A DNA stretch of 64,000 nucleotides from Afipia felis ATCC 53690 (GTDB lineage Bacteria > Pseudomonadota > Alphaproteobacteria > Rhizobiales > Xanthobacteraceae): assembly GCF_000314735.2 (NCBI RefSeq), contig NZ_KB375270.1:1984001-2048000 (forward strand). The letters run 5' to 3'. Positions 1-11,579 of the stretch are shown here, in pieces. The translations under genes were made by a program, and so were the position numbers. The first letter of the stretch is position 1. Every line of letters begins with the position of its first letter. The notes below the pieces were generated by a model. It saw nothing but the letters and a program-made list of their open reading frames with translations, did no database searches and was not told the origin of the DNA.

Positions 1-50
1 GAGATGGGGCGTTACCTCATCTCCGCCATTTTATTCTCGAGGCTTGAACC

Positions 51-1421
51 ATGATTGTATCCGTAAATCCCTACACCCGCGAAGAGATCGCACGGTTCGA
101 GCCGCATGACGACGCGCATATCGATGCGGCTTTGTCTGAGACGGAGAATGCGCAGCGCTCATGGCGCAGAAGCACGATGGCCGAGCGCGCGAAGCTGCTC
201 ACCACCATTGCCGGTGTGTTGCGCCAGGGGAAAAATGAATATGCAAAGCTAATCTCGGCCGAGATGGGCAAGCCAATCAAGGAAGCCCTGTCGGAGGTCG
301 AAAAATGCGCCCTCAATTGCGATTTCTATGCGCAGAATGGTGAAAGGTTCCTGGCGGACAAACCAGTCGAGACCAACGCAGCCGACAGCCGCGTCGTATT
401 CGATCCCCTGGGCGTGGTCCTCGCGATCATGCCGTGGAATTATCCGTTCTGGCAGTATTTCCGCTTCGCCGCTCCGGCGTTCATGGCCGGCAATGCCGCG
501 GTCCTCAAGCATGCCAACAATGTCCCGCTATGTGCCCAGGCAATCGCCGAGATCGTGGCCAAGGCCGGCGCGCCGAAGGGATTGCATCAGACACTGTTTA
601 TTGAAAACTCAAGGGTCGAGAAGCTGATTAATGACCGGCGCATTGCAGCTGTTACCCTGACCGGCTCCACCCAGGTTGGCGCCATCGTAGCGTCTCAAGC
701 TGGAAGAGCGCTGAAGAAGCAGGTTCTTGAACTTGGTGGTTCGGACCCCTTCATCGTACTGGCCGACGCCGATATCGAGGCCGCGGCACGCATGGCGGTG
801 CCCGCGCGCTTCATCAACGCGGGTCAGAGCTGCGTCAACTCCAAGCGGTTCATCGTAGAGGATCGCATCGCAGACGCCTTCACCGAGGCCTTTCTGGCGA
901 ATGTCGTCAAACTCAAGATTGGAGATCCGATGTCGTCGGATACCGACATTGGCCCTCTGGCGCGCGCAGATCTGCGCGACACATTGCACGCACAGGTCCA
1001 GCGCACGGTTGCGGCAGGGGCAAAACTTCTCACGGGAGGTGAGGCCTTCGAAGAAGCGGGTTTTGCCTATAAGCCAACGGTTCTGGATCATGTGACGAAG
1101 GACATGACCGCATTCCGGGAGGAAACCTTCGGTCCGGTTGCGGCAATCACCCGCGTCAAGTCCGCGGAAGACGCGATCATGCTAGCGAATGATACCGAGT
1201 TTGGGTTGGGCGCAACGCTTTGGTCGCAGGACCTTGCCAAAGCCGCCATTTATGCACGGCAGATCGATGCTGGCGCCGTCTTCATCAACGGCATGGTTGC
1301 CTCTGATCCACGCCTGCCCTTCGGAGGGATCAAACGATCCGGTTATGGCCGCGAGCTCGGCTCAGTTGGCATCCGTGAATTTACTAACATCAAGACGGTG
1401 TGGACGGGACCGGGACGCTAG
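51..1421 (+). CDS. NAD(P)-dependent aldehyde dehydrogenase, succinate-semialdehyde dehydrogenase (Sad/YneI) type
   Basis: A 456-residue member of the aldehyde dehydrogenase superfamily, oxidising an aldehyde to its acid in the cytoplasm. The general-base glutamate lies in LELGGSDPF (about E227) and the nucleophilic cysteine in NAGQSCVNSKRF (about C261). The N-terminal half has the Rossmann region with PWNYPFWQ and LTGSTQVG. The short N-terminus and overall sequence resemble the compact Sad/YneI succinate-semialdehyde dehydrogenases more than GabD, but the substrate is inferred. A GAGG ribosome site lies about 8 bases before the ATG. It stands alone: the next gene is on the other strand after a 226-base gap, and no GABA or putrescine genes are in the window. 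Confidence 0.88.
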   Translation: MIVSVNPYTREEIARFEPHDDAHIDAALSETENAQRSWRRSTMAERAKLLTTIAGVLRQGKNEYAKLISAEMGKPIKEALSEVEKCALNCDFYAQNGERFLADKPVETNAADSRVVFDPLGVVLAIMPWNYPFWQYFRFAAPAFMAGNAAVLKHANNVPLCAQAIAEIVAKAGAPKGLHQTLFIENSRVEKLINDRRIAAVTLTGSTQVGAIVASQAGRALKKQVLELGGSDPFIVLADADIEAAARMAVPARFINAGQSCVNSKRFIVEDRIADAFTEAFLANVVKLKIGDPMSSDTDIGPLARADLRDTLHAQVQRTVAAGAKLLTGGEAFEEAGFAYKPTVLDHVTKDMTAFREETFGPVAAITRVKSAEDAIMLANDTEFGLGATLWSQDLAKAAIYARQIDAGAVFINGMVASDPRLPFGGIKRSGYGRELGSVGIREFTNIKTVWTGPGR

Positions 1422-1647
1422 CTGTCGCGCCAAGGCGACGGCAGTCGGTGTGCGTGGGCTTGGAAATTGCTCCTCATCCAGTTGATAGCGACAAGCAGAC
1501 AGTAAGAAGAGCCAGCTGCTTGTTGGAGAAAAGCTGCGCGAAAGGCGTAGGAGATCCGCTAAACTCTTGAGACTGTTGCGCCATTTAGAATAAAACTACG
1601 AACTTTATGCAGTTAGAATTACATCACAACTTCAGCTGCAACTATAA
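1422..1647. other. intergenic gap, nothing recognised
   Basis: This gap separates the 3' ends of two convergent genes. It is noticeably more AT-rich than its neighbours toward the right. I see no clear hairpin-plus-T terminator, RNA gene or coding frame. Confidence 0.4.
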
Positions 1648-3171
1648 CTACCGCCGACCGGATTGACAGCTGCCGTCGTTCGTTCCCTGCGTCAAGCATC
1701 TCTGATTGACTGCAACGGTGCTCTCCGGATTCCACCCGCCTCCAAGCGCCTGAAACAGGCTGCTTGCAGCCATGAATTTGGTCAGCCGCACCTGTGCCAA
1801 TGTATCTTCGGCCGTGAAAAGGGTCTGCTCCGTCTGCAGCACAGTGATCAGGTTGACAGTCCCGCCACGCAACTGTGTTTCAGAAACATCAAACGCCTGG
1901 CGCGAGGCAGCCACGACGTCCATCTGAAGCCGTTCCTGCCGTATCGTCTGCTGCAGGGCGACGAGCGCTTTCTCGACGTCGGCGAATGCTGAAAGCACCG
2001 CCTTGCGATAGGCCTGCAGATACTGCAACTGCACACCCCTCGCCTGCTGGAGCTGACTCTGCAACAGAAAGCCATCGAAAATCGGCTGGGTCAGGCTTGC
2101 CGCAAGGGTGTAATACCATGCACCGGGCCCGAACAATGCTGCGAGAGCCATGCTTTGGAAGCCCGTCTGGCCCGTGAGTTGAATTTGCGGGAAAAACGCG
2201 GCACGAGCGGCCTCGACGCTGAAGTTCGAAGATGCCAGTTGCGCCTCGGCCTGGCGGATGTCCGGCCTTTGGTACAGCAACTCCGAAGGCAGGCCGGGGG
2301 TCACACGCGGCACGGCAATCTGCAGCAGGCCGCCGCCGCGGACCTTAAAATCGGCAGGAGCACGGGCTACCAGTACAGCCAGCGCGGCGATGTTCTGCTG
2401 CCGTGTCACTTCCAATGGAGGAATGGACGCTCGCACCGTCGCAACCAGAGCTTCCTGCTGCGACACTTCGAGTTGCGATGCCGTGCCACCCGCGAATTGT
2501 TGCTTGATGAGCCCGAGAATACGGTTTGCTGCCGCGAGGTTGTTGCGCGCGACGCGCAGACGATCCTGCGCGGCCAGAATCTGGAAATAGGTGTTGGCAA
2601 CCGTCACCACCGTCGTAAGGCCGACAACGTCGCGATTATATCGTGCAACCGTAGCGTTCTCCTCGGCCGCGAAAAGGGTCGCTCGGTTTTTGCCCCAGAA
2701 GTCGATCATGTAGCTCGCGGTCAGCCCAACATTGTATTGGGAAAACTGCGTCGGTCCTGATGAGACCCCACCGATCGACGACGCTGGCTGACGCACGCGC
2801 TCCGCCGTCGCCGTTCCGGAGATCGACGGCAACAACGGGGCACCCGCAACGCCCACTTGCGCATCGGCCTGAATGATCTGCGCAACTGCAACTGCAATAT
2901 CCAGATTGACGGTCTGGGCAGTCTCGATCAGGCCGGTCAACTCGTTGGACTTGAACCCGCGCCACCAATCCAGCGCAGGGACGGCCGCATCGGCAGGTCC
3001 ACGGGCCGCTTCAAGATACTTGGCTGGAATCGGAAGGTTCGGGTCCGGCCGCTCAGTGTTGAGGATACAACCGGTGAGGCCGGGGACCAGCAGCAAAACG
3101 GCGACGCCAAAAGCCCTGCGCGTGTCGCGATGTGTCCGCGCGGCAGACGACTTCAGTTCGGCACCAGGCAT
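1648..3171 (-). CDS. outer-membrane efflux lipoprotein, OprM/NodT family (TolC-like channel)
   Basis: This protein of about 507 residues is the outer-membrane exit duct of the RND pump encoded just upstream. From the chosen start there is a basic N-terminus, a hydrophobic stretch and a lipobox LTGC (Cys35), so it should be a lipid-anchored trimeric channel. The body shows the duplicated OEP helices with QAQVGVAGAPLLPSISG and AAFFPQIQLTGQTGF motifs typical of the NodT branch. The ATG at 3171 is preferred over the GTG at 3225 because GGGG lies 5 bases before it and nothing suitable precedes the GTG. It is the last gene of the mdtABC-like operon, about 145 bases after the second permease. Confidence 0.92.
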   Translation of the reverse strand: MPGAELKSSAARTHRDTRRAFGVAVLLLVPGLTGCILNTERPDPNLPIPAKYLEAARGPADAAVPALDWWRGFKSNELTGLIETAQTVNLDIAVAVAQIIQADAQVGVAGAPLLPSISGTATAERVRQPASSIGGVSSGPTQFSQYNVGLTASYMIDFWGKNRATLFAAEENATVARYNRDVVGLTTVVTVANTYFQILAAQDRLRVARNNLAAANRILGLIKQQFAGGTASQLEVSQQEALVATVRASIPPLEVTRQQNIAALAVLVARAPADFKVRGGGLLQIAVPRVTPGLPSELLYQRPDIRQAEAQLASSNFSVEAARAAFFPQIQLTGQTGFQSMALAALFGPGAWYYTLAASLTQPIFDGFLLQSQLQQARGVQLQYLQAYRKAVLSAFADVEKALVALQQTIRQERLQMDVVAASRQAFDVSETQLRGGTVNLITVLQTEQTLFTAEDTLAQVRLTKFMAASSLFQALGGGWNPESTVAVNQRCLTQGTNDGSCQSGRR

Positions 3172-3315
3172 GAAAACCCCAATAAAGCTGAGGTCCAAAT
3201 GCTGCCCCAGCTTCCCGCACACCACAAGGGAGAGTCACGCAGTTTTCATCATGTGTCTTTCGAGGAAGGCTGAGTACCGCGCCGAGTGTGAGCGCGCCGG
3301 CGGCGCGGCTATCCT

Positions 3316-6300
3316 TCATTCCCCAGACTGGAGCGGGGCAAGCGGCGCGGACGAATCACCACTGCGGCGATGAAACCAGAGCCGGATCCGATCGATATAG
3401 AGATAGATCACGGGGGTCGTATAAAGCGTCAGCATCTGGCTGAGGATCAGGCCGCCGACGATGGCAATACCGAGCGGACGGCGTAGTTCGCTGCCTTCGC
3501 CGAACCCAATCGCAAGCGGCACAGCGCCAAGCATTGCGGCCATGGTTGTCATCATGATGGGCCTGAAACGCAGCAGGCAAGCTTCGTAAATTGCATCACG
3601 CGACGAAAGATTGCGGGATCTTTCCGCGTCGAGCGCGAAATCGATCATCATGATCGCGTTCTTCTTCACGATACCGATCAGAAGAATTACGCCAATCAGC
3701 GACATGATGCTGAATTCGGTGTTGAACGCCATCAGCGCGAGCAACGCACCAACACCGGCGGACGGCAACGTCGACAGAATGGTCAATGGATGGGCGTAGC
3801 TCTCATAGAGAACACCCAGCACGATATAGATCGTGACCAGCGCGGCCAGAATAAGAAATGGCTGATTGCTTAGCGACTCCTGGAATACTTTGGCTGTCCC
3901 CTGGAAGGTGCCCTTGATCGTGGCCGGGACACCGATCCGATTCATCGTCGCTTCGATCTTGGACACCGCCGTGCTCAACGAGACGTTCGGCGGGAGATTA
4001 AACGAGATGGTGTTGGCGACAAGAAGCCCCTGATGATTGACCGCCAGTGGTGTCGTACCCTGCGTGAATTGTGCGACTGCCGAAAGCGGAATCATCGTTT
4101 CCTGGGACGTGCTGACTGCAGACCCCGTGGATGACGCTCCTTTGCCCGTTGCACCAATGGAGTTTGTCGCGAGATTGCGCGCCGCGTCCGACGCCACCGC
4201 ACTGGCGGATGTGGACACCCCCGGTGCAACCACTGTTCCTGCGACCGAATTGGTTGCCTGCGATCCACCCACCTGGCCGCCCGACGTGCTGATATAAACA
4301 TCTTTCAGGGTTTGTGGGTTTTGCCAGTAGCGTGGCGCCACTTCCATGATGACGTGATACTGGTTGCGCGCCACATAGATCGTCGAGACCTGCCGCTGAC
4401 CGAACGCATCGTAAAGCGTATTATCGATCTGGCTGACAGTGATTCCAAGGCGCGCCGCCGCATCCCTATCGATGACCAGATTCGATTCCAGCCCCTTGTT
4501 CTGCTGATCGCTGTTGACGTCAACGAGCGTCGGATCTTTCTGCAGCGCTGCGGTAATCTTCGGTGTCCACTCATTCAGCTCCTCGAGAGTGGCCCCCTCC
4601 AGAGTGTATTGATACTGCGCATTGCTGGCGCGGCCGCCTGCGCGAATATCCTGCACGGCCTGCAGATAAAGGGTTGCACCTGGAACCACCGCGAGCTCGC
4701 GCCGTAACCGGCCAATGACCTGATCGGCGGAAGCCTTGCGCTCGTCGAGCGGCTTCAACGCAACAAACATGAAACCGGAATTGGTCTGCCCGCCCCCGGT
4801 AAAGCCGACCGCCGTATCGACTGCTGCATCCTTCTTGATGATCGACACGAATTGCGTGAGCTTCTGCTGCATCAACTGGAACGAAACGCTCTGGTCAGTC
4901 TGGATGATGCCGATCAGCCGCCCCGTATCCTGCTGCGGAAAAAACCCTTTCGGGATGATGGCATAGAGATAGAAATTGAGACCAAGAACGGCGAGCAGAA
5001 CGAGCATCACAGTGCGAGGATGCCGGAGCGCGACATTCAACGTCCGGCGATAGCCATTCAGCAGAAGCTCGAAGAAACGCTCACTCTTGAGATAAAGCCA
5101 GCCGCGGCGCTCACCGTGGTCTTGCCGCAGCAAGATCGAGCACATCATGGGTGTTGTGGCGAGCGAAATCATCAGGGAGATCACGATTGCGATCGAGATC
5201 GTCATTGCAAACTCGCGGAACAGGCGTCCTACGATGCCCCCCATGAGCAAGATGGGGATGAAAACGGCGATCAACGACACGCTCATCGACAGGACAGTGA
5301 AACCAACTTCCTTCGCCCCGAGCAGGGCCGCCTCCTTCGGCGACATGCCGGCTTCAATGTGCCGCGTAATATTTTCGAGAACGACGATGGCATCGTCCAC
5401 AACGAATCCGGTGGCGACCGTCAACGCCATCAGCGAGAGATTGTCGAGGCTGTAGCCCATCAGGTACATGACGGCGAAGGTCGCGATCAGCGACACCGAC
5501 ACCGCGACAACCGGAACCAGCGTGGCGCGCCCATTGCGCAGGAACGCGAACACCACCAGGACGACAAGACAGATCGCGATAAACAGCGAAAACTCGACTT
5601 CCCGCAATGAAGACCGGATCGTGGTCGAACGATCCACGGCGATGTTCAGATCGATCGCGGGCGAAATCGACGCATGCAGTTGTGGCATCGTCGCCTTCAC
5701 GCGGTCGACGATGCCGATGATGTTGCCACCGGGTTGCCTGTAGAGCACGATCAGCACGGCCGGCTTGCCGTTGGCGAGGCCCGCGTTACGCAGGTTCTCC
5801 ACGGAATCGACCACTTCCGCGACATCCGAGAGCCGCACGGCTGCGCCGTTACGATAAGCGATAATCAGCGATCTGTATTGGTCCGCCTTGATCGCCTGAT
5901 CGTTGGCATAGATCTGATAGCGGTCGTTACCAACGTCGATTGCTCCCTTCGGACTGTGGGCGTTGGCGCTGGACAGCGCGGCCCGAACATCTTCCAGACC
6001 AATACCGTATTTGTTCAAAGCCTGCGGAATCAATTCGACCCGCACCGCCGGCAGCGAACTGCCGCCGACCGTCACCTCTCCGATCCCCTCCACCTGCGAC
6101 AGCTTCTGTGCAAGCACCGTGGACGCCGCATCGTAGAGATCGCCACGCGTCAACGTGTCCGATGTCAAGGTGAGAACCATGATCGGCGCATCGGCAGGGT
6201 TGACCTTGCGATAGGTCGGGTTCGTTCGGAGGCTGGACGGCAGATCCGCGCGCGCAGCATTGATCGCAGCCTGAACATCGCGCGCCGCGCCGTTAATGTC

Positions 6301-6597
6301 GCGGTTAAGCCCGAACTGCAACGTGATGCGCGTCGAGCCGACGGTACTGGACGACGTCATCTCGGTGACGTCCGCGATCTGGCCGAGATGACGTTCGAGA
6401 GGGCTTGCGACCGTGGTGGCGACGTCCTCGGGGCTGCCTCCCGGCAAGGTCGCCTGCACCGAGATCGTGGGGAAATCCACTTCCGGCAGCGGCGCGACCG
6501 GCAGATGAAAGAATGCGACCATGCCAATGGCGGCGAGCCCGAACGTCAGCAGCGTGGTCGCCACCGGACGCCTGATGAAGGGGCTCGATAGGCTCAT
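3316..6597 (-). CDS. mdtC: RND multidrug efflux permease, MdtC-like
   Basis: Inner-membrane proton-driven drug exporter of the HAE1 RND family, 1093 residues against about 1025 for typical MdtC. The start [17 protein letters not shown], the porter domains, the TM4 motif with the paired aspartates ([14 protein letters not shown]) and the second membrane half ([16 protein letters not shown]) are all present. The excess length is a Ser/Thr/Ala/Gly-rich insert at about residues 772-835, inside the second periplasmic loop, between the KDVYIS strand and the LSAVAQF segment. Its ATG lies 3 bases after the stop of the neighbouring permease, so the two are probably co-translated as the MdtB/MdtC heteromultimer. 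The N-terminal porter region and both membrane halves appear intact. Confidence 0.93.
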   Translation of the reverse strand: MSLSSPFIRRPVATTLLTFGLAAIGMVAFFHLPVAPLPEVDFPTISVQATLPGGSPEDVATTVASPLERHLGQIADVTEMTSSSTVGSTRITLQFGLNRDINGAARDVQAAINAARADLPSSLRTNPTYRKVNPADAPIMVLTLTSDTLTRGDLYDAASTVLAQKLSQVEGIGEVTVGGSSLPAVRVELIPQALNKYGIGLEDVRAALSSANAHSPKGAIDVGNDRYQIYANDQAIKADQYRSLIIAYRNGAAVRLSDVAEVVDSVENLRNAGLANGKPAVLIVLYRQPGGNIIGIVDRVKATMPQLHASISPAIDLNIAVDRSTTIRSSLREVEFSLFIAICLVVLVVFAFLRNGRATLVPVVAVSVSLIATFAVMYLMGYSLDNLSLMALTVATGFVVDDAIVVLENITRHIEAGMSPKEAALLGAKEVGFTVLSMSVSLIAVFIPILLMGGIVGRLFREFAMTISIAIVISLMISLATTPMMCSILLRQDHGERRGWLYLKSERFFELLLNGYRRTLNVALRHPRTVMLVLLAVLGLNFYLYAIIPKGFFPQQDTGRLIGIIQTDQSVSFQLMQQKLTQFVSIIKKDAAVDTAVGFTGGGQTNSGFMFVALKPLDERKASADQVIGRLRRELAVVPGATLYLQAVQDIRAGGRASNAQYQYTLEGATLEELNEWTPKITAALQKDPTLVDVNSDQQNKGLESNLVIDRDAAARLGITVSQIDNTLYDAFGQRQVSTIYVARNQYHVIMEVAPRYWQNPQTLKDVYISTSGGQVGGSQATNSVAGTVVAPGVSTSASAVASDAARNLATNSIGATGKGASSTGSAVSTSQETMIPLSAVAQFTQGTTPLAVNHQGLLVANTISFNLPPNVSLSTAVSKIEATMNRIGVPATIKGTFQGTAKVFQESLSNQPFLILAALVTIYIVLGVLYESYAHPLTILSTLPSAGVGALLALMAFNTEFSIMSLIGVILLIGIVKKNAIMMIDFALDAERSRNLSSRDAIYEACLLRFRPIMMTTMAAMLGAVPLAIGFGEGSELRRPLGIAIVGGLILSQMLTLYTTPVIYLYIDRIRLWFHRRSGDSSAPLAPLQSGE

Positions 6598-6600
6598 GGC

Positions 6601-9600
6601 TCACCCCATTTCGTTCGCCTGACGCCCGCTGGGCGATTGACCGGAGAGACGAAGCGAGAGGCGATCGAACCACAGGTAGATCACAGGCGTCGTGAACAAG
6701 GTCAGCATCTGACTAACGAGAAGGCCGCCGACAATGGAGATACCGAGAGGATGCCGCAGCTCGGATCCGGCACCGGTGCCGAGCATCAACGGCAGTGCGC
6801 CGAGCATGGCAGCCATCGTGGTCATCAAAATCGGTCGAAAGCGCAGCAGGCAAGCCTGATAGATCGCATCGCGTGGCGCCTTGCCTTCGTTGCGTTCGGC
6901 ATCCAAGGCAAAATCGATCATCATGATCGCGTTCTTCTTCACGATGCCGATCAGGAGAATGATGCCAATGATGGCAACGATGGTGAGATCCTGACCAGCA
7001 ATCATCAACGCCAGCAACGCGCCGACCCCGGCGGACGGCAGCGTCGACAGAATCGTGACGGGATGAATGAAGCTCTCGTAAAGAACGCCCAGCACGATGT
7101 AGACGGTCACGATTGCCGCAAGAATGAGAAAAGCCTGATTAGCCAGCGATGACTGAAAGGCAAGCGCTGCGCCCTGGAAGTTGGTGATCATGCTCGCCGG
7201 CAGGCCAACCTCCGTCTCCGCCTGCTTGATAGCGTTGACCGCTTCGCCGAGGGATGCGCCATGCGCGAGGTTGAAAGAGACAGTAGTCGCCGGAAACTGG
7301 CCAAGATGGGTCACCAGCAACGGCGCGGTTTCAACCCTCGTCTTTGCCATCACCGACAGCGGCACCGGCGGGCCGCCGACTGAAGACGGCAGATAGATCG
7401 ATGACAGGGAATCGAGCGACTGCTGCAGGGAGGGTTCTGCCTCCAGAATCACCCGATACTGGTTCGAATGCGTAAAGACCGTCGAAACGATACGCTGACC
7501 ATATGAATCGTAAAGGGCGTTATCGATGGTCGCCGGTGTGATTCCGAACCGGGCAGCCTGATCGCGATCGATGTCCACGAAGAGGGATAATCCGTAAGCC
7601 GAGATGTCGCTGGTCACATCGGTCAGTTGCGGAAGATCCTTGAGACGATCCACCAACTTGGGAGTCCACTCATTCAGTTGCGCGGCATCCGCATCCTGAA
7701 GAATGAACTGGTATTGCGTGCGGCTTACGGTGCCCTCAATGGTGAGGTCCTGCACCGGCTGCATATAAAGCGTGATCCCGGTTAAATTCGCCGTACGATC
7801 CTTCAAGCGCTCCATGACCTGCGTAATGCTGGATGTCCGTTGATCGTGGGGCTTGAGATTGATCAGAAGCCGACCGCTGTTAAGCGTGGAGTTGGTGCCG
7901 TCGACGCCGATGAATGACGACAGACTCTCCACCTCCGGATCTTCCAAAATGGCACTCGCGAGCGCCTGCTGTCGCTGCGCCATGGCAGCATAGGACACCG
8001 ATTGCGGCGCTTCCGAAATCGCCTGGATGACCCCCGTGTCTTGCAGCGGAAAGAATCCCTTCGGGATCACGACATAGAGGACTCCTGTCAGGACGAACGT
8101 GCCAAGTGCCACCAGCAGAACCATCGTTTGCCGATCCAGCACCCAATTGAGCGCGCGCCCATAGACCTCGATCAACCTCTCGAAAGACTCCCGGCTGACG
8201 CGCTGGAAGGCATTTTCGGGAACCTCTCGCGTCGGTTTCAGTAACTTGGCGCAAGCCATGGGCACCAGTGTCAGCGACACCACCGCCGAGATGAGAATGG
8301 TGACGGACAGCGTGATCGCGAATTCGCGAAACAGCCGGCCAACGACGTCGCCCATGAACAGCAGCGGGATCAACACCGCGATCAGCGACACCGTCAACGA
8401 TATGATGGTAAAGCCGATCTGTTCCGATCCGCGCAAGGCGGCCTGTAGCGGCGCTTCGCCCTCTTCGATGTAACGCGAGATATTCTCGATCACCACAATA
8501 GCGTCGTCGACAACGAAACCGGTCGCAATCGTTAGAGCCATCAGAGACAGATTATTGAGACTAAAGCCCGCGAGGTACATAACGCCCAGGGTGCCCACCA
8601 GCGAGAGCGGCACCGAGAGACTGGGGATCAGCGTGGCGCGGGAGTTGCGCAGGAAGACGAAGATCACGAGCACCACGAGAACGACCGCGAGCGCAAGTTC
8701 GTATTCGACGTCCCTGACAGACGCGCGGATCGTGACCGTCCTGTCGGTCAGGATCGCGACATCGATCGCGGCTGGTAACGAAGCCTGCAACTGCGGCAAC
8801 AGCGCCTTGATGCCGGCCACGACCGAGATCACGTTCGCACCCGGCTGCCGCTGAATGTTCAGAATGATGGCCGGCGTCCTGTTCATCCACGCACCCAGCT
8901 TGTCGTTCTGGGCACCGTCCACGACATCCCCAACGTCGCTCAACCGGACCGGCGATCCATTCTTGTAGGCGATAACCAGCGATCTATAGTCTTTCGCATT
9001 CCGGATCTGATCGTTGGCGTTGATCGTATAAGCCCGCATCGGACCATCGAAGTTGCCTTTCGGCGTATTGATATTGGCATTGCCAAGCGTCGTGCGCAGG
9101 TCATCGATGTTGAGGCCATAAGCAGCGAGCTTGCGACCGTCCGCACGGATGCGCACGGCAGGCCGTTGTCCGCCGCTGATGCTGACGAGGCCCACGCCGG
9201 GAAGCTGGGAAATCTTCTGAGCGAGCCGCGTGTCGACGAAATCCTCGACTTCCGTTAGCGGCATGGTCTTCGACGTCAATCCCAGCGTCAGGATCGGCGC
9301 GTCGGCCGGGTTGACCTTGGCATAGATGGGTGGCGCGGGCAGATCCGAGGGCAACAGGTTGCCTGCGGCGTTGATCGCGGCCTGTACCTCCTGCTCCGCC
9401 ACGTCGAGGGAAATGCTCAGACCAAACTGAAGCGTGATGACCGATGCACCGGCTGAGCTGACCGAACTCATCTGATTGAGGTTCGGCATCTGTCCGAACT
9501 GCACCTCAAGTGGCGCCGTGACCGACGATGTCATGACATCCGGGCTGGCTCCCGGATAGAATGTCTGCACCTGGATGGTGGGATAATCCACCTCCGGCAA

Positions 9601-9708
9601 CGCGGCGACCGGTAGAAAGCGAAACGCGAGCATCCCCGACAGCATGATGGCCACCATCAACAGCGTGGTTGCTACCGGCCGCAAGATGAATGGTTGCGAA
9701 GGGTTCAT
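6601..9708 (-). CDS. mdtB: RND multidrug efflux permease, MdtB-like
   Basis: A 1035-residue HAE1-family RND permease and the partner of the MdtC-like protein downstream. It begins with the standard [18 protein letters not shown] amphipathic segment. It contains the TM4 aspartate pair in [17 protein letters not shown] and ends with the paired [17 protein letters not shown] and [13 protein letters not shown] segments. Its length is normal for the family, so the insert in MdtC is specific to that paralogue. Its start codon overlaps the stop of the adaptor gene by 4 bases (ATGA), which indicates coupled translation. In MdtABC of enterobacteria both permeases are needed; the substrate range here cannot be read from sequence. 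Confidence 0.93.
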   Translation of the reverse strand: MNPSQPFILRPVATTLLMVAIMLSGMLAFRFLPVAALPEVDYPTIQVQTFYPGASPDVMTSSVTAPLEVQFGQMPNLNQMSSVSSAGASVITLQFGLSISLDVAEQEVQAAINAAGNLLPSDLPAPPIYAKVNPADAPILTLGLTSKTMPLTEVEDFVDTRLAQKISQLPGVGLVSISGGQRPAVRIRADGRKLAAYGLNIDDLRTTLGNANINTPKGNFDGPMRAYTINANDQIRNAKDYRSLVIAYKNGSPVRLSDVGDVVDGAQNDKLGAWMNRTPAIILNIQRQPGANVISVVAGIKALLPQLQASLPAAIDVAILTDRTVTIRASVRDVEYELALAVVLVVLVIFVFLRNSRATLIPSLSVPLSLVGTLGVMYLAGFSLNNLSLMALTIATGFVVDDAIVVIENISRYIEEGEAPLQAALRGSEQIGFTIISLTVSLIAVLIPLLFMGDVVGRLFREFAITLSVTILISAVVSLTLVPMACAKLLKPTREVPENAFQRVSRESFERLIEVYGRALNWVLDRQTMVLLVALGTFVLTGVLYVVIPKGFFPLQDTGVIQAISEAPQSVSYAAMAQRQQALASAILEDPEVESLSSFIGVDGTNSTLNSGRLLINLKPHDQRTSSITQVMERLKDRTANLTGITLYMQPVQDLTIEGTVSRTQYQFILQDADAAQLNEWTPKLVDRLKDLPQLTDVTSDISAYGLSLFVDIDRDQAARFGITPATIDNALYDSYGQRIVSTVFTHSNQYRVILEAEPSLQQSLDSLSSIYLPSSVGGPPVPLSVMAKTRVETAPLLVTHLGQFPATTVSFNLAHGASLGEAVNAIKQAETEVGLPASMITNFQGAALAFQSSLANQAFLILAAIVTVYIVLGVLYESFIHPVTILSTLPSAGVGALLALMIAGQDLTIVAIIGIILLIGIVKKNAIMMIDFALDAERNEGKAPRDAIYQACLLRFRPILMTTMAAMLGALPLMLGTGAGSELRHPLGISIVGGLLVSQMLTLFTTPVIYLWFDRLSLRLSGQSPSGRQANEMG

Positions 9709-10961
9709 TGTTTCTGACCCTTGCCCGGGTTCTGTTTCTTTCCGCCCGCTTGAGGTTGTGCGGGCGTGCCAACGGCTTCATTTCTGAGATTGATCTTCGC
9801 GCCATCCCGCAGCTTATCCGCACCATCCACTACGATCTGGTCGCCGGGCGCCAGCCCGGAGCGGACCTCGACACGATCGCCATCGGTCGCACCGAGTTCA
9901 ACCTTCCGCACCGACACGGTACTGTTTGGATTGACAAGATAGACGAACGTCCCCGGCACGCCGCGCTGAATGCCGGCGACGGGCATCACTGTGACATTCT
10001 GGTGCGTATCGACCAGCAGCCGAATATTGACGAACTGGTTTGGATAGAGTGCTTCGTTATCGTTGGCGAACTGAGCCCGCAGCTTGATCGTTCCTGTTGT
10101 GGGATCGATCTGACTGTCGAAGGTCTGCAGAACACCGTCCGCGATCTTGTTCACCCCGCTGCGATCATAGGCGATCGCGGGCAAGGCGGCTCCCGCGGCC
10201 AGTCTCTTGTTGATCGCCGGCAGGTTGTCTTCGGGCAGCGTGAAGAGAACGCTGATAGGCCGCAATTGCGTGATCACGACAAGGCCGTTCGTATCACCGG
10301 GCGTGACGTAATTGCCCTGATCCACCTGACGCAATCCCACGCGGCCGTCCAGCGGTGAGACAATACGGCAATACTGCAAATTGACTTCGGCAACCTTCAC
10401 CGCGGCACGGTCAGCTTCCACCGTGCCCTGATCCTGCGCAACCAGCGCAACCTGGGTATCCAATGTCTGATGAGGCACCGCGTTCTGCGCGGCCAGTTTC
10501 TGGTAGCGAACCAGATCAACCTGCGCACCTTTCAACAACGCCTCGTCCCGTGCGAGGTTACCTTGCGCAACAGCCAAAGCGGCTTCGTAAGGGCGCGGGT
10601 CAATCTCCGCGAGCAGATCGCCCTTCTTGACCTCGTCACCTTCCTTGAAATCGATTTTCTGCAGATAGCCGCTGATCTGCGTACGCACGGTCACCGTTGC
10701 GAGAGACGTGACCGTGCCGAGGGCATTCAGGCCAATGCCAATATCCCCCTTTGTGACAACCTCCGGCACAATCGAGATAACGGGCGCGCCGCGGGAGCTG
10801 GTCGGCGATGCGGCCTTTTCACGAGTCCACCAAACGAGACCGGCGAGCACGAGGACACAGAGCAGCACAATCCATATCAGGGATCGTCGCGTCTTTTGCT
10901 TGGAGATAGGCGCGGTCGCTTGGTGCGAAATCTCCTCGCGGGACTTGACGGGCTGATCCAT
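9705..10961 (-). CDS. mdtA: RND efflux periplasmic adaptor, MdtA-like
   Basis: Membrane fusion protein of 418 residues that links the RND permeases to the outer-membrane channel. It has a cytoplasmic N-terminus, one membrane anchor (about residues 28-46, [18 protein letters not shown]), a lipoyl half-motif [32 protein letters not shown], an alpha-helical hairpin, and the returning half [18 protein letters not shown]. Beta-barrel and membrane-proximal domains follow. The C-terminus is a short Gly/Lys/Gln-rich tail. It is the first gene of a four-gene minus-strand operon (adaptor, two permeases, channel). No two-component or TetR regulator is adjacent, unlike enterobacterial mdtABC-baeSR; the upstream gene is now an element integrase. 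Confidence 0.93.
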   Translation of the reverse strand: MDQPVKSREEISHQATAPISKQKTRRSLIWIVLLCVLVLAGLVWWTREKAASPTSSRGAPVISIVPEVVTKGDIGIGLNALGTVTSLATVTVRTQISGYLQKIDFKEGDEVKKGDLLAEIDPRPYEAALAVAQGNLARDEALLKGAQVDLVRYQKLAAQNAVPHQTLDTQVALVAQDQGTVEADRAAVKVAEVNLQYCRIVSPLDGRVGLRQVDQGNYVTPGDTNGLVVITQLRPISVLFTLPEDNLPAINKRLAAGAALPAIAYDRSGVNKIADGVLQTFDSQIDPTTGTIKLRAQFANDNEALYPNQFVNIRLLVDTHQNVTVMPVAGIQRGVPGTFVYLVNPNSTVSVRKVELGATDGDRVEVRSGLAPGDQIVVDGADKLRDGAKINLRNEAVGTPAQPQAGGKKQNPGKGQKQ

Positions 10962-11579
10962 CTATTCGCCCTCGATCCTTTGCGCCCACAGCCTGCGGAA
11001 ACTCCGATCCTCCGGGAAAGCCTGCCCGGATATTACGAATGAGCGTTTCTGCGGAACAAACATACCACTTCTGAGCAGGCGCGACCGCAGCGAGCGCCTA
11101 AATAATCCGTGAGAAGGACTTGTTCAGGGCATCGACCGCGAAATGGCGGCTCAAACGGCCCCATCAATCCATTGCCAATGGCATCGTCGAACTCGACGTT
11201 CTGCCTGGCGAGCGGGTTACCGTCTTGAAAGTCGAGCGCCAGAACAACCTGCGCTAGTCGAACCGCTCAAGGTAATGGCGTGGCAACAATTGGCCCTGGA
11301 AAAATTGAAGCGTTTTGACGGCTGATGACCAACTTGCTGACAAGTGCAGAAATGCCGTCCCTAAAGCCCACCTCTGCACAATCCTAAGCAACGCAATTCG
11401 GGAAAGGGATGGTCAGAATTTTCGGCAGCAAAGATTGTTCTTGCTGACACGAACCTTGGCAAAATGCCTCGCGTCACAACGTGCGTAGTTTTTACGGATT
11501 GGCGCTCCCTAGGGGAGCTTTACCGTTTAGGAAAATCAAGCACTTACGGCAATTCGGGGGAACGAGACGCACCATTGTT
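10962..11579. other. 618-base gap between mdtA and the integrase, containing the left attachment site
   Basis: The mdtA promoter must lie in the left part. A 60-codon open frame at 11143-11325 has no convincing ribosome site or recognisable product; an adjacent frame also reads as a short plausible peptide, so the stretch may be a decayed gene. The only defined feature is the 18-bp direct repeat at 11499-11516. Everything to the left of it is chromosomal flank that would adjoin the tRNA-Glu gene in an uninfected strain. Confidence 0.5.
11499..11516. repeat. left attachment repeat (attL core)
   Basis: The 18-base sequence TTGGCGCTCCCTAGGGGA is identical to 25500-25517. Read on the minus strand it is the tRNA-Glu 3' end: part of the T arm, the acceptor strand and CCA. 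Only this fragment of the tRNA is present here. It lies 64 bases beyond the integrase stop codon, the usual position for a tyrosine recombinase core site. Confidence 0.9.

Noticed and set aside
1..23. Hairpin GAGATG...CATCTC at the left edge
   Set aside because: Only six pairs with a long loop and cut by the window start; it may be the end of an upstream terminator but cannot be supported.
5674..6591. 305-codon open frame on the plus strand
   Set aside because: Antisense to the mdtC-like permease; Arg/His-rich with no family features.
11143..11325. 60-codon frame left of the attachment site
   Set aside because: No ribosome site, no recognisable product, and a neighbouring frame reads equally well; possibly a decayed gene.
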